Assembly: GCF_014842875.1 (NCBI RefSeq)
Contig: NZ_JACYXZ010000002.1
Span: 186,001-250,000, forward strand
DNA length: 64,000 nt
Direction: 5' to 3'
From: Nocardioides donggukensis
Lineage (GTDB): Bacteria; Actinomycetota; Actinomycetes; Propionibacteriales; Nocardioidaceae
Made by a program: the position numbers and the translations under genes. This document shows, in pieces, positions 50,855 through 61,576 of this stretch; the first letter of the stretch is position 1, and the number at the start of each line of letters is the position of its first letter. The notes under the pieces are model-generated. The model was not told the DNA's origin and ran no database searches. It saw only the letters and a program-made list of their open reading frames with translations.

Positions 50855-50873
50855 TGTAACTCCGAGTTACATT
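50855..50873 (+). promoter_or_regulatory. Palindromic operator over the acyl-CoA dehydrogenase promoter
   Basis: TGTAACTC-C-GAGTTACA (50855-50871) is a perfect 17-bp palindrome of the TetR-operator style. Its right half overlaps a -10 box TACATT (50868-50873) that sits 6 nt before the ATG at 50880, so a bound repressor would block a leaderless transcript. No TetR gene is adjacent. Confidence 0.65.
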
Positions 50874-50879
50874 TCGATC

Positions 50880-52256
50880 ATGTCCCTCATCAAGGCAACC
50901 AGGAGCGCGGTGTCGCCGGGTGGCAAGCACGGCGTGAGCGGCACCGAGTCCCGCGATCCGATCGGCTACGCCGTGCTGGCCCTCAACAAGCTCGCGCAGA
51001 GCGAGCTGATCGACCGGCTCGGCCTCCGCCGCCCGGCCGAGCGGGGCGTGTTCACGGTGACCCGCGGGGGGTTCCGGGCCGCCGGTGCCGCCAGCCGGGC
51101 GTTCACGCGCCGGGGCCGGCCGGGCCACCCGGGCCTCCGGGTCCCGTCGGCGAACCCGAGCGGCGTCTTCGACCTCACCCCCACCGAGGACGAGCAGATG
51201 CTGGTCGACGTGGTCACCGAGCTCGCCGCCGAGGTCCTGCGCCCCGCCGCCGCGCAGGCCGACGAGACCTGCCTCGCCCCCGAGTCGCTGCTCGCCGCCA
51301 GCCAGGAGATCGGCCTTCCGATCCTCGGGGTCCCCGAGCAGCTGGGCGGGATCTCCGAGGAGCGCTCGGCGGTCGCCGGCACGCTGGTCGCCGAGGCTCT
51401 GGCCCGGGGCGACATGGGCCTCGCCGTCGCCACCCTGGCCCCCGGTGCCGTGGCCACCGCACTGTCCCTGTGGGGCACCGACGAGCAGCAGGCCACCTAC
51501 CTCCCCGAGTTCACCGGTGACGACGTCCCGGCGGCCGCCCTCGCGCTCACCGAGCCGGGCGTCCTCTACGACGTGCTGTCGCCGGCGACCACCGCCACCC
51601 GCACGGCTGACGGCTTCGTCCTCGACGGCGTCAAGAGCCTGGTCCCGCGGGGCGCCGACGCCGAGCTGTTCGTCGTCGGCGCACAGCTCGAGGGTCGGCC
51701 GGTGCTGTTCCTGGTCGAGTCCGGAGCCGACGGCCTCGAGGTCGAGGGCGACCCGGCCATGGGCCTGCGCGCCGCCGCCATGACCCGGGTCCGGCTGTCC
51801 GGCGTCCGGGTCCCGGCCGGCGCCGTGCTCGGCCAGGCCGACGGGTCGACGTACACCGAGTGCGTCCGACTCTCCCGACTGGCGTGGTGCGCCCTCGCGG
51901 TCGGCACCGGTCAGGCCGTGCTCGACTACGTGACGCCGTACGTCAAGGAGCGGGAGGCGTTCGGCGAGCCGATCGCGCACCGGCAGTCGGTGGCGTTCAT
52001 GGTCGCCGACATCGGCATCGAGCTCCAGGCGATGCGGCTGCTGACCTACCGGGCCGCCGCCCGCGCCGCGCAGGGCAAGGACATCGGCCGGGAGGTCGCG
52101 CTGGCCCGCAAGGCCTGCGCCGACCACGGGATGCGGATCGGCCTGGACGGCGTCCAGCTGCTCGGGGGCCACGGGTTCGTCAAGGAGCACCCCGTCGAGC
52201 GGTGGTACCGCGACCTGCGGGCCATCGGCGTCATGGAAGGAGGGGTGTTGGTCTGA
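50880..52256 (+). CDS. Acyl-CoA dehydrogenase, long form
   Basis: A 458-aa flavoprotein with an extra N-terminal region of about 100 residues before the acyl-CoA dehydrogenase domain. Domain motifs: AALALTEPG, RVRLSGVRVPAGAVLG, YVKEREAFGEPIAHRQSV and LLGGHGFVKEHPVERWYRD. Its stop overlaps the next ATG by one base. It probably forms a heteromeric acyl-CoA dehydrogenase with the next gene; the chain length is unknown. A palindromic operator controls it. Confidence 0.9.
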   Translation: MSLIKATRSAVSPGGKHGVSGTESRDPIGYAVLALNKLAQSELIDRLGLRRPAERGVFTVTRGGFRAAGAASRAFTRRGRPGHPGLRVPSANPSGVFDLTPTEDEQMLVDVVTELAAEVLRPAAAQADETCLAPESLLAASQEIGLPILGVPEQLGGISEERSAVAGTLVAEALARGDMGLAVATLAPGAVATALSLWGTDEQQATYLPEFTGDDVPAAALALTEPGVLYDVLSPATTATRTADGFVLDGVKSLVPRGADAELFVVGAQLEGRPVLFLVESGADGLEVEGDPAMGLRAAAMTRVRLSGVRVPAGAVLGQADGSTYTECVRLSRLAWCALAVGTGQAVLDYVTPYVKEREAFGEPIAHRQSVAFMVADIGIELQAMRLLTYRAAARAAQGKDIGREVALARKACADHGMRIGLDGVQLLGGHGFVKEHPVERWYRDLRAIGVMEGGVLV

Positions 52257-53470
52257 TGATCAACCTCGAGACCCCCAGGAAGCACCGGGCGCTGGTCGAC
52301 CAGGCCCACCAGGTCGCGATGAACATGCTGCGGCCGATCTCCCGCAAGTACGACCGTGCCGAGCACGAGTACCCCAAGGAGCTCGACATGCTCGCGGCCA
52401 TGATCGACGGGCTCTCCGAGTCCGGCGCCTCCGAGGGCGCCGGCGCCGCCGGGGTACGCCGCGACGAGGGCGAGCCGGACCGGGGCCCCAGCCGGAACGG
52501 CGCGAACCTCGCCTCGGTGCTCTCCGTCGCCGAGATGTGCTGGGGCGACGTCGGCCTGCTCCTGAGCATGCCCCGCCAGGGCCTCGGCAACTCCGCCATC
52601 GCGTCGGTCGCCAGCGACGAGCAGCTCGAGCGGCTCCGGGGCACGTGGGCGGCGATGGCCATCACCGAGCCCGGCATCGGGTCGGACTCGGCGAACATCA
52701 CCACCACCGCCCGCAAGGACGGTGACGAGTACGTCCTCAACGGCGAGAAGATCTTCGTCACCTCGGGTGAGCGCGCGGACAGCGTCGTGGTCTGGGCGAC
52801 CCTGGACAGGTCGCTGGGCCGGGCGGCGATCAAGTCCTTCGTCGTCACCAAGGGCACGCCCGGGATGCGGGTCGAGCGCCTCGAGCACAAGCTGGGGATC
52901 AGGGCCTCGGACACCGCGGTGATCATCTTCGAGGACTGCCGGGTGCCGGCCGAGAACCTCCTCGGCACCCCCGACGTCGACGTCAAGCAGGGCTTCGCCG
53001 GCGCGATGGCCACCTTCGACAACACCCGGCCGCTCGTCGCCGCGATGGCGATCGGGTGCGCCCGGGCCGCGCTCGACCTGACCCGGGAGCTGCTGGCCGA
53101 CGCCGGCGTCGTCGTCGACTACGACCGGCCGGCCCAGACCCAGTCGGCTGCGGCCGCCACCTTCCTCCGGCTCGAGTCCGACTGGGAGGGCGCCCGGCTG
53201 CTCACGCTCCAGGCGGCCTGGATGGCCGACAACCGGGAGCCGAACTCGCTGGAGGCCTCGATGGCGAAGGCCAAGGCCGGTCGCGTCGGCTCGGACGTCA
53301 CCCTGAGCTGCGTCGAGCTGGCCGGGGCGGTCGGCTACTCCGAGGGCGAGCTGCTGGAGAAGTGGGCGCGGGACTCCAAGATCCTCGACATCTTCGAGGG
53401 CACCCAGCAGATCCAGCAGCTCATCGTCGCCCGCCGGCTGCTCGGCCTGTCCAGCGCCCAGCTGCAGTAG
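52256..53470 (+). CDS. Acyl-CoA dehydrogenase, short form
   Basis: A 404-aa acyl-CoA dehydrogenase with AMAITEPGIGSDSANI, GEKIFVTSGERAD and the terminal EGTQQIQQLIVARRLLG. A Gly/Glu/Ala-rich loop near 60-80 replaces part of the N-terminal helical domain. Its start overlaps the upstream dehydrogenase stop, so the two are translated as a pair; dual ACAD heterotetramers are known in actinobacterial lipid and sterol degradation. Substrate not assignable. Confidence 0.9.
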   Translation: MINLETPRKHRALVDQAHQVAMNMLRPISRKYDRAEHEYPKELDMLAAMIDGLSESGASEGAGAAGVRRDEGEPDRGPSRNGANLASVLSVAEMCWGDVGLLLSMPRQGLGNSAIASVASDEQLERLRGTWAAMAITEPGIGSDSANITTTARKDGDEYVLNGEKIFVTSGERADSVVVWATLDRSLGRAAIKSFVVTKGTPGMRVERLEHKLGIRASDTAVIIFEDCRVPAENLLGTPDVDVKQGFAGAMATFDNTRPLVAAMAIGCARAALDLTRELLADAGVVVDYDRPAQTQSAAAATFLRLESDWEGARLLTLQAAWMADNREPNSLEASMAKAKAGRVGSDVTLSCVELAGAVGYSEGELLEKWARDSKILDIFEGTQQIQQLIVARRLLGLSSAQLQ

Positions 53471-53480
53471 GGCGGCGCGC

Positions 53481-53768
53481 TCAGCCGAGCTGGTTGAAGG
53501 GGTCGTGCTCGGCCAGGATCTTCTCGACGCGGGCCTGGTCGAGCCGCGACACCACGGCCGAGCTCTCGTGGGCGTCGCGCACGCACTTGGCGAGCGTGAA
53601 GGACGACGTGGTGAGGAACAGGGTGGCGATGCCGAGGAAGGCGCGGATCCAGGGGTCGACGGGCAGGTAGAGGATCGCCCAGAGGATCGCCAGCAGGGCG
53701 ATCCCGAAGGAGATCGCCGCCTGTGCGTAGAAGGCGTTGGTCATCGTGGTCTTGGGTGTGTTCGTCAT
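53481..53768 (-). CDS. YiaA/YiaB-type small inner-membrane protein
   Basis: A 95-aa protein with the YiaAB core (AQAAISFGIALLAILWAILY, then PWIRAFLGIATLFLTTSSF) giving two membrane helices, and a soluble C-terminus. The function is unknown. Convergent with the acyl-CoA dehydrogenase gene; divergent from DUF2252. Confidence 0.85.
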   Translation of the reverse strand: MTNTPKTTMTNAFYAQAAISFGIALLAILWAILYLPVDPWIRAFLGIATLFLTTSSFTLAKCVRDAHESSAVVSRLDQARVEKILAEHDPFNQLG

Positions 53769-53849
53769 GCCACGAGACTCCCGCGTCGCGCCCCGCGGGG
53801 GACCCGCCCGCGCACCCAACTGCGACTGAGTACCCGACCCCAGGCGTGG

Positions 53850-53855
53850 CAGGGT
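53850..53855 (+). promoter_or_regulatory. -10-like box of the DUF2252 gene
   Basis: CAGGGT ends 6 nt before the ATG at 53862, the same spacing as other leaderless genes here. Confidence 0.35.
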
Positions 53856-53861
53856 GGGGGG

Positions 53862-56638
<2,777 letters not shown>

Positions 56639-56772
56639 GTCCCGCGGGCCCCACCGGTCACGACTAGACCACCGGATCCCCTTTTCACTCTTCGTCACAC
56701 GCGCCACGCGCGCCCTCAATAGCATCCCCATGCTCGCTGATGACGCAGCGACACGCGACTTGGGGACGATTC

Positions 56773-57990
56773 ATGAGACTTCGTGCAGCGTTGGTGGCCT
56801 GCCCGACGGTGGTGGGGGCCGTCGTCGCGCTGGGGGTCCCGGCCCAGGCGGTCGACTCCTCGAGCTACCAGCACCACCGGGCTCGCGCCGAGTCCGTGAT
56901 CGACGGCTTCTACGACAGCTGGCTGGTGCACGAGCAGGCCCCCTTCTCCTGGAGCGGCGACGTGTCCGCATGCCGACCGGGTCGGCCCTCCGACGCGGTG
57001 ACGGCCTCGACGTTCGCCCAGATCAACTACTTCCGGGCGGTGGCCGGGCTGCGACCGGTGGGGGTGCTCGGCGACCTGGACGGGGCGGTCCAGCAGACGG
57101 CGCTGATGATGGACGCCAACCGGGCCCTCAGCCACGACCCTCCGCAGTCCTGGGCCTGCCGGACCAAGCTCGCGGCCCGCACGGCCGGTCGGTCCAACCT
57201 GGCCCTGGGCAGCACGGTGCGCGGAGCACCCGCGATCACGCAGTACGTCCTCGACCCGGGCCGGCACAACAAGCAGGTGGGCCACCGCCGCTGGCTCTTC
57301 AACCCGCGGACCGCGCGCATGGCCAGCGGCTCCACGCGTCGGGCCAACGCCCTCGCCGTGGTGGGGATGCCGCAGCACAGCGAGCCGGTGCCGTCGTACG
57401 TGCCCTGGCCCGCCCGGGGTGCCTTCCCCTCGCCGCTGGAGCCGCGCGGGCGCTGGTCCCTCAGCGCCTCGCGGCCGGGGACCGACTTCTCCCGGGCGCG
57501 GGTCCGGGTCCTCGGTCCGAAGGGCAACCGGATCCCGCTGACCCGCCGGAAGGTGAAGGACGGCATGGGCCCCAACACCCTCGTCTGGCAGATGTCGAGG
57601 GTGAAGCGACCCTCCGTCGGGCAGGAGCTGAGCTACCGGGTGCGGGTCACCAAGGTCCGCCGGAACGGCCGTCGCCTGGACCCGGTGAGGTGGACGGTGA
57701 CGCTGGTCCGCCCGGACCGGCCGGTCCTCAGCACCGCGGCGCCGACGATCTCCGGGACCCCCGAGGTCGGGAGCACCCTGGTCGTCTCCGACGGCGCGTG
57801 GTCACCGGCGCCGAGCAGTCTCGAGCACCAGTGGTTCCGCGACGGCGAGCCCCTCGTCGGACAGGTCCACCGGTTCTACCGGCTACAGGAGCGCGACGCC
57901 GGGACCGTCATCTCCGTCCGCGTCCGCGCCGGGGTCCGCCACTACGTCTCCGGTCGGGTGACGGCGCAGGTGTCGGTGCCCGGTCGCTGA
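56773..57990 (+). CDS. Secreted CAP-domain protein with C-terminal Ig-like domain
   Basis: A 405-aa protein: signal peptide (about 1-27, ending VPAQA), a CAP/SCP-like domain (about 65-200) with NYFRAVAGLRPV and HNKQVGHRRWLFNP, and a C-terminal beta-sandwich repeat near 325-405 of the Nocardioides type (PTISGTPEVGSTLVVSDGAW). The function is unknown, perhaps wall-associated. Its end overlaps the opposing LysR-domain gene by 83 nt. A TAGCAT box at 56720-56725 may be the promoter. Confidence 0.82.
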   Translation: MRLRAALVACPTVVGAVVALGVPAQAVDSSSYQHHRARAESVIDGFYDSWLVHEQAPFSWSGDVSACRPGRPSDAVTASTFAQINYFRAVAGLRPVGVLGDLDGAVQQTALMMDANRALSHDPPQSWACRTKLAARTAGRSNLALGSTVRGAPAITQYVLDPGRHNKQVGHRRWLFNPRTARMASGSTRRANALAVVGMPQHSEPVPSYVPWPARGAFPSPLEPRGRWSLSASRPGTDFSRARVRVLGPKGNRIPLTRRKVKDGMGPNTLVWQMSRVKRPSVGQELSYRVRVTKVRRNGRRLDPVRWTVTLVRPDRPVLSTAAPTISGTPEVGSTLVVSDGAWSPAPSSLEHQWFRDGEPLVGQVHRFYRLQERDAGTVISVRVRAGVRHYVSGRVTAQVSVPGR

Positions 57991-58582
57991 CCGGTCCTCG
58001 CGAGCTCCGGGCGGTCCGGCCGCGGACAACGCCGACAAAGGTCTGGACCAGTTCGTCCTCCTCGGTCGCGGTCGGCCAGGCCAGCGCGACCCGGGTGCCG
58101 GGCAGCTCCGGCACGGGCCGGTGGACGACGTCGCGCCGGTGGTGCAGCCGCGCCAGTGACATCGGCAGCACGGCCACGCCGGTGCCCGAGGCCACCACCT
58201 CGACGGCCTCCGCGACGCTCATCTCCGGGAACGGCAGCTGCTCGGCCACCACGGTCTCCGACCAGCCCGGCACGTCGCCGTACACCAGCTGCTCGTGGGC
58301 GAGATCTGCCAGTGGTACCTGGTCGTACGCGGCCACCGGGTGCTCCTTGTGGGCGACGACCACGGCGACCTCGACGTACAGCGGGATCACGTGCAGCCGC
58401 TCCTGGTCGAGGGGGAGCCGGACGAAGCACATGTGGACCGAACCGTTGTCCAGGGCCTGCCGCTGGTCCTGCTCGGGCACCGGCACCAGCTCGAGCGGGA
58501 CCTGCTCCCGCTCCCGCCAGGTGCGTGCCCACTTGTCCGGCGTGACACCGGGGACGAAGCCGATCCGCAACGAGGTCACCAC
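57908..58582 (-). CDS. Stand-alone LysR-type substrate-binding domain protein
   Basis: A 224-aa protein that starts directly with the effector domain (LRIGFVPGVTPDKWARTWRE) and holds the periplasmic-binding-like core, for example GTGVAVLPMSLARLH. The winged-helix DNA-binding part of LysR regulators is absent. The last 35 residues are basic/Pro-rich and overlap the CAP gene on the other strand. GTG at 58582 follows a TAGGCT box by 6 nt. It may be a ligand sensor or an inactive regulator. Confidence 0.78.
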   Translation of the reverse strand: MVTSLRIGFVPGVTPDKWARTWREREQVPLELVPVPEQDQRQALDNGSVHMCFVRLPLDQERLHVIPLYVEVAVVVAHKEHPVAAYDQVPLADLAHEQLVYGDVPGWSETVVAEQLPFPEMSVAEAVEVVASGTGVAVLPMSLARLHHRRDVVHRPVPELPGTRVALAWPTATEEDELVQTFVGVVRGRTARSSRGPVSDRAPTPAPSPDRRRSGGPRRGRGRR

Positions 58583-58588
58583 GCCCAG

Positions 58589-58594
58589 AGCCTA
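58589..58594 (-). promoter_or_regulatory. -10 box of the LysR-domain gene
   Basis: Minus-strand TAGGCT, 6 nt before the GTG at 58582. Confidence 0.45.
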
Positions 58595-58677
58595 GGGGTA
58601 CTTGACCGCCGGCCAGCAGAGGAGTTCACTCGAACGCGGGGGGATGTCGTCGTGACCGACTACGGAGGGGCATCAGA

Positions 58678-58863
58678 ATGACCGTTCACATCTGCAGGGA
58701 CTGCGGGGACGAGGTGCCGGGCGGCGAGGCCGTGCTGCGCTCGATGTCCTTCCGCCAGGTCGCCTACTGCCGGGGCTGCTGGAACGCCAACCACGGTTCG
58801 CCCGTGCCGGCCCAGCGGGTCAGCCAGGAGGACGCCTGGGACCGGAACCGCCAGGACGCCTGA
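58678..58863 (+). CDS. Small zinc-ribbon-like protein
   Basis: A 61-aa protein with two Cys pairs, CRDC (6-9) and CRGC (31-34), spaced as in a zinc ribbon. The C-terminus is polar. No family is known to me. A GGAGGGG ribosome site lies upstream. It is between the LysR-domain gene and the response regulator. Confidence 0.72.
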   Translation: MTVHICRDCGDEVPGGEAVLRSMSFRQVAYCRGCWNANHGSPVPAQRVSQEDAWDRNRQDA

Positions 58864-58925
58864 GTCCGCGGGCCGGAATCTTCGCGGACACCCCGCGAAG
58901 CCTCACGATGCCGGACCCGGAACGC

Positions 58926-58931
58926 TAGCGT
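58926..58931 (+). promoter_or_regulatory. -10 box of the response regulator gene
   Basis: TAGCGT ends 7 nt before the ATG at 58939 and favours that codon over GTG 58930. Confidence 0.5.
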
Positions 58932-58938
58932 GTGCACC

Positions 58939-59664
58939 ATGGGAGGATCTCGGCTGACGGCTGTGGTCGTCGAGGACGACGCGGACCTGCGTGGGCTGCT
59001 CACGGAGGTCCTCACGCGCTCCGGCTTCTCGGTCACCGCCGCCGCCGACGCCAGCACCGGGCTCGAGGCCGTGCGCCGCACCGACCCCGAGCTGGTCACG
59101 CTCGACCTCTCCCTGCCGGACTTCGACGGCATGGAGGTCTGCCGGGTGATCCGGGCCGAGAGCGACGCCTACATCCTGATCCTCAGCGGGCGCACCGGCG
59201 AGCTGGACAAGCTGCTGGGACTCGAGACCGGCGCCGACGACTACCTCACGAAGCCGTTCAGCCCGCGGGAGCTCGCCGCGCGGGTCGCGGCGCTCATGCG
59301 CCGGCCGCGACGGCTCAGGACCGAGTCCGAGTCCGACCGCACGGAGTCGAACACCTACCGCAGCGACGGGCTGGTCGTCGACACCCGCAAGCACACGGCG
59401 GTACTCGACGGCGTGGAGCTCGAGCTGACCCGGACCGAGTTCGGTCTCCTGGCGGCCCTCATGAGGGAGCCGGACCGCGCCTGGTCGCGCGCCGACCTCC
59501 TGCAGGAGGTCTGGGGCTCGGAGTGGGGTGCCGACGGCCACCTGGTCGAGGTGCACATCGGGAACCTGCGCCGCAAGCTCGGCGACGACGCGCAGCGCGG
59601 CCGGTTCGTCCGGACCGTGCGAGGCGTCGGCTACCGCCTGGGCGAGGACCCGGTCCACACTTGA
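58939..59664 (+). CDS. OmpR-family response regulator
   Basis: A 241-aa protein with a receiver domain (acidic pocket VEDD, phospho-site D56, Ser83, K105) and a C-terminal winged helix with the DLLQEVWGSEW and VEVHIGNLRRKLG segments. It should be phosphorylated by a histidine kinase; the kinase gene 162 nt downstream lacks the conserved His. Probably a transcription factor. Confidence 0.93.
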   Translation: MGGSRLTAVVVEDDADLRGLLTEVLTRSGFSVTAAADASTGLEAVRRTDPELVTLDLSLPDFDGMEVCRVIRAESDAYILILSGRTGELDKLLGLETGADDYLTKPFSPRELAARVAALMRRPRRLRTESESDRTESNTYRSDGLVVDTRKHTAVLDGVELELTRTEFGLLAALMREPDRAWSRADLLQEVWGSEWGADGHLVEVHIGNLRRKLGDDAQRGRFVRTVRGVGYRLGEDPVHT

Positions 59665-59734
59665 CGAAGCCTTGAGCCGACCTTGACGGCTCGCGTATTC
59701 CACGTGGCCCTCGGGGGCTTCTAGATTGATGGGT

Positions 59735-59781
59735 GTCTGGTCGCGCGGGTGAACACCCCCTGTGCGTCCGCGCGACCAGAC
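59735..59781 (+). other. 14-bp stem-loop in the kinase leader
   Basis: GTCTGGTCGCGCGG (59735-59748) pairs perfectly with CCGCGCGACCAGAC (59768-59781) around a 19-nt loop. A competing GGGTG/CACCC pair lies in the loop region. It sits between the response regulator and kinase genes, after a TAGATT box (59722-59727). Confidence 0.55.
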
Positions 59782-59826
59782 CCACCACCGTCGCCGACAG
59801 GTGACCTTCCAGGGGGGACGGCACCG

Positions 59827-60903
59827 ATGGCAGCACCTCCCGGAGACGGCTCGGGACAGCCGAGCGACCCGGCGAGGCGCGCGGCCTTCGACCTGAGCCC
59901 GGTGCCCACGGCGATCCTCTCCCTCCCCGACCTGCAGGTCGTCGAGGTGAACGCGGCGTTCGCGACGTTGCTGGGCCGGCGGCGCCCCACCGACCTGGTC
60001 GGCGAGCCGGCGTCGGCGCTGGTCGACCCGGTCGACGTCGTGGTGCCGCGGGCCCGGCGGGCGCCGTCGGTCGGACGCTCCCGCAGGGTGCGGCTCCGGC
60101 CGGCCGGGGGCACGGTGCTGGTCGTGGACGCGACGATGTCCCGGGTGGGAGTCGACGAGCCGTTCCTGGTGCTGCACGTGCTGCCCGAGCGGGTCGGAAC
60201 CGGAGCGCTCTACGACCTGGGTCAGGAGCTGAGCAACCCGCTCACCAGCGTGGTGGGCTCGTTGGAGCTGCTGGCCGACGGGGAGCTCGGCCCGCTGACG
60301 GCCGACCAGGCCCGCATGGTGGCCGCGGCCAGCCGCAACGCTGCCCGCCTGGCGGCCATGACCGAGAACCTGCTGTCCCTGGATCCCGAGGGCGTCAGCC
60401 GGGCGCACGGCCGGACGGCCGACGTCGACGCGGTGGTGCAGGAGACCGTCCGTCGTGCGGAGGAGGCGGACCGCGGGCGGCACGTCGTCGAGGTCCGGCC
60501 CCTCGGGCGGCGGGTGCTGGTGGACCTCCCGGAGGACCGGCTGGCCCGGGTGCTGACCGAGCTGCTGGAGAACGCCGTGACCTACACCCCCGCGGGTGGC
60601 CACGTGCTGGTCACCACGGTCGAGCCGAACGGCGACGCGCGCGGGGTGGTCGAGGTGAGCGTGACCGACACCGGCGTGGGGATCCCGCGCGCCGAGCACG
60701 AGCTGGTCTTCGAGCGCTTCACCCGCGCCAGCACGGGCACGATGCTGCGGCCCAACGCGGCCGGGCTGGGCCTGGCCGCGGTCCGGCGATGCGTCGAGGG
60801 CTTCGGCGGGGAGGTCTACCTCGACTCCGCCGTGGGCGTCGGGTCCCGGTTCCTCCTGCGCCTCCCGCGCAGCGGGCCGGCGGCGGCCCCCGACCAGGGT
60901 TGA
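59827..60903 (+). CDS. PAS-containing sensor kinase with Gln in place of the phospho-acceptor His
   Basis: A 358-aa cytoplasmic protein: a PAS-like sensor (about 21-120), a dimerisation helix with LGQELSNPLTSVVG, and an intact HATPase domain with ELLENAVTYTP, DTGVGIP, FERFTRAS and GLGLAAV. The conserved His of the H-box is Q133 (codon 60223-60225). It may be a pseudokinase or an allosteric partner. AGGGGGG lies upstream of the ATG. Confidence 0.88.
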   Translation: MAAPPGDGSGQPSDPARRAAFDLSPVPTAILSLPDLQVVEVNAAFATLLGRRRPTDLVGEPASALVDPVDVVVPRARRAPSVGRSRRVRLRPAGGTVLVVDATMSRVGVDEPFLVLHVLPERVGTGALYDLGQELSNPLTSVVGSLELLADGELGPLTADQARMVAAASRNAARLAAMTENLLSLDPEGVSRAHGRTADVDAVVQETVRRAEEADRGRHVVEVRPLGRRVLVDLPEDRLARVLTELLENAVTYTPAGGHVLVTTVEPNGDARGVVEVSVTDTGVGIPRAEHELVFERFTRASTGTMLRPNAAGLGLAAVRRCVEGFGGEVYLDSAVGVGSRFLLRLPRSGPAAAPDQG

Positions 60904-61013
60904 GACGGTCCGGCCACCGGGCGGGTTCCCAGCGAACTCACAGGTCGCTCCGGAGTCGGTCATAGATCCGCCCGACAGGCTGCGGAGGACGACCCCGAAC
61001 CGGAGGAGATCCC

Positions 61014-61469
61014 ATGAACCGCACGAAGACCATGACCGCAGCCGCCGTCGCCGCCGGCGCCGCCCTCGCCCTGGGGGTCCCCACCCTCGCGTCGGCCGAC
61101 GACGAGTCGCAGGGGGCGCCCTCGGCGGTCGAGGCCGAGGAGCGGCACACCGAGATGCGGACGGAGTTGGCGGAGCGACTGGCCGACGAGCTCGGCCTCG
61201 ACGCCGAGGAGGTGGACGCGGCCCTGGAGAAGGTCACCGGGGAGCTGCGCGAGGAGCACGCCGCGGAGCGGCTCGCCGCGCTCGAGGAGCGCCTGGACGC
61301 GGCCGTCGAGGAGGGCCGGATCACCCGGGAGGAGGCCGACGCCATGCTCGAGCGGGCCGAGAGCGGCGAGCCCCGTGGGCACCGGGGAGGCTTCGGCGGT
61401 CCTCACGGCGGGCGTCACGGCGGCGCGACCGACGGGGAGGCCGAGACCTCGTCGTACCGGGTGGTCTGA
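61014..61469 (+). CDS. Small secreted charged helical protein
   Basis: A 151-aa protein with a signal peptide (about 1-28, ASA cleavage site), a Glu/Ala-rich helical central part that resembles a DUF2680-like repeat (GRITREEADAML) and a Gly/His-rich C-terminus. The function is unknown. GGAGGAG ribosome site upstream. A 30-bp perfect palindrome follows as terminator. Confidence 0.8.
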   Translation: MNRTKTMTAAAVAAGAALALGVPTLASADDESQGAPSAVEAEERHTEMRTELAERLADELGLDAEEVDAALEKVTGELREEHAAERLAALEERLDAAVEEGRITREEADAMLERAESGEPRGHRGGFGGPHGGRHGGATDGEAETSSYRVV

Positions 61470-61492
61470 CGTCCACGCAGGGAGGCGGAGCA

Positions 61493-61522
61493 GGGCGGCG
61501 TCGGGAATTCCCGACGCCGCCC
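61493..61522 (+). terminator. Perfect 30-bp palindrome, terminator
   Basis: Arms of 15 bp without spacer (GGGCGGCGTCGGGAA and its complement), 24 nt after the stop at 61467-61469. The central GAATTC lies at 61505-61510. The hairpin would be extremely stable. Confidence 0.75.
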
Positions 61523-61576
61523 CGTCGTTGGCCGGGAAGCACCAAGGACATCCAGCCCCCATGCATTGGAGCACCT

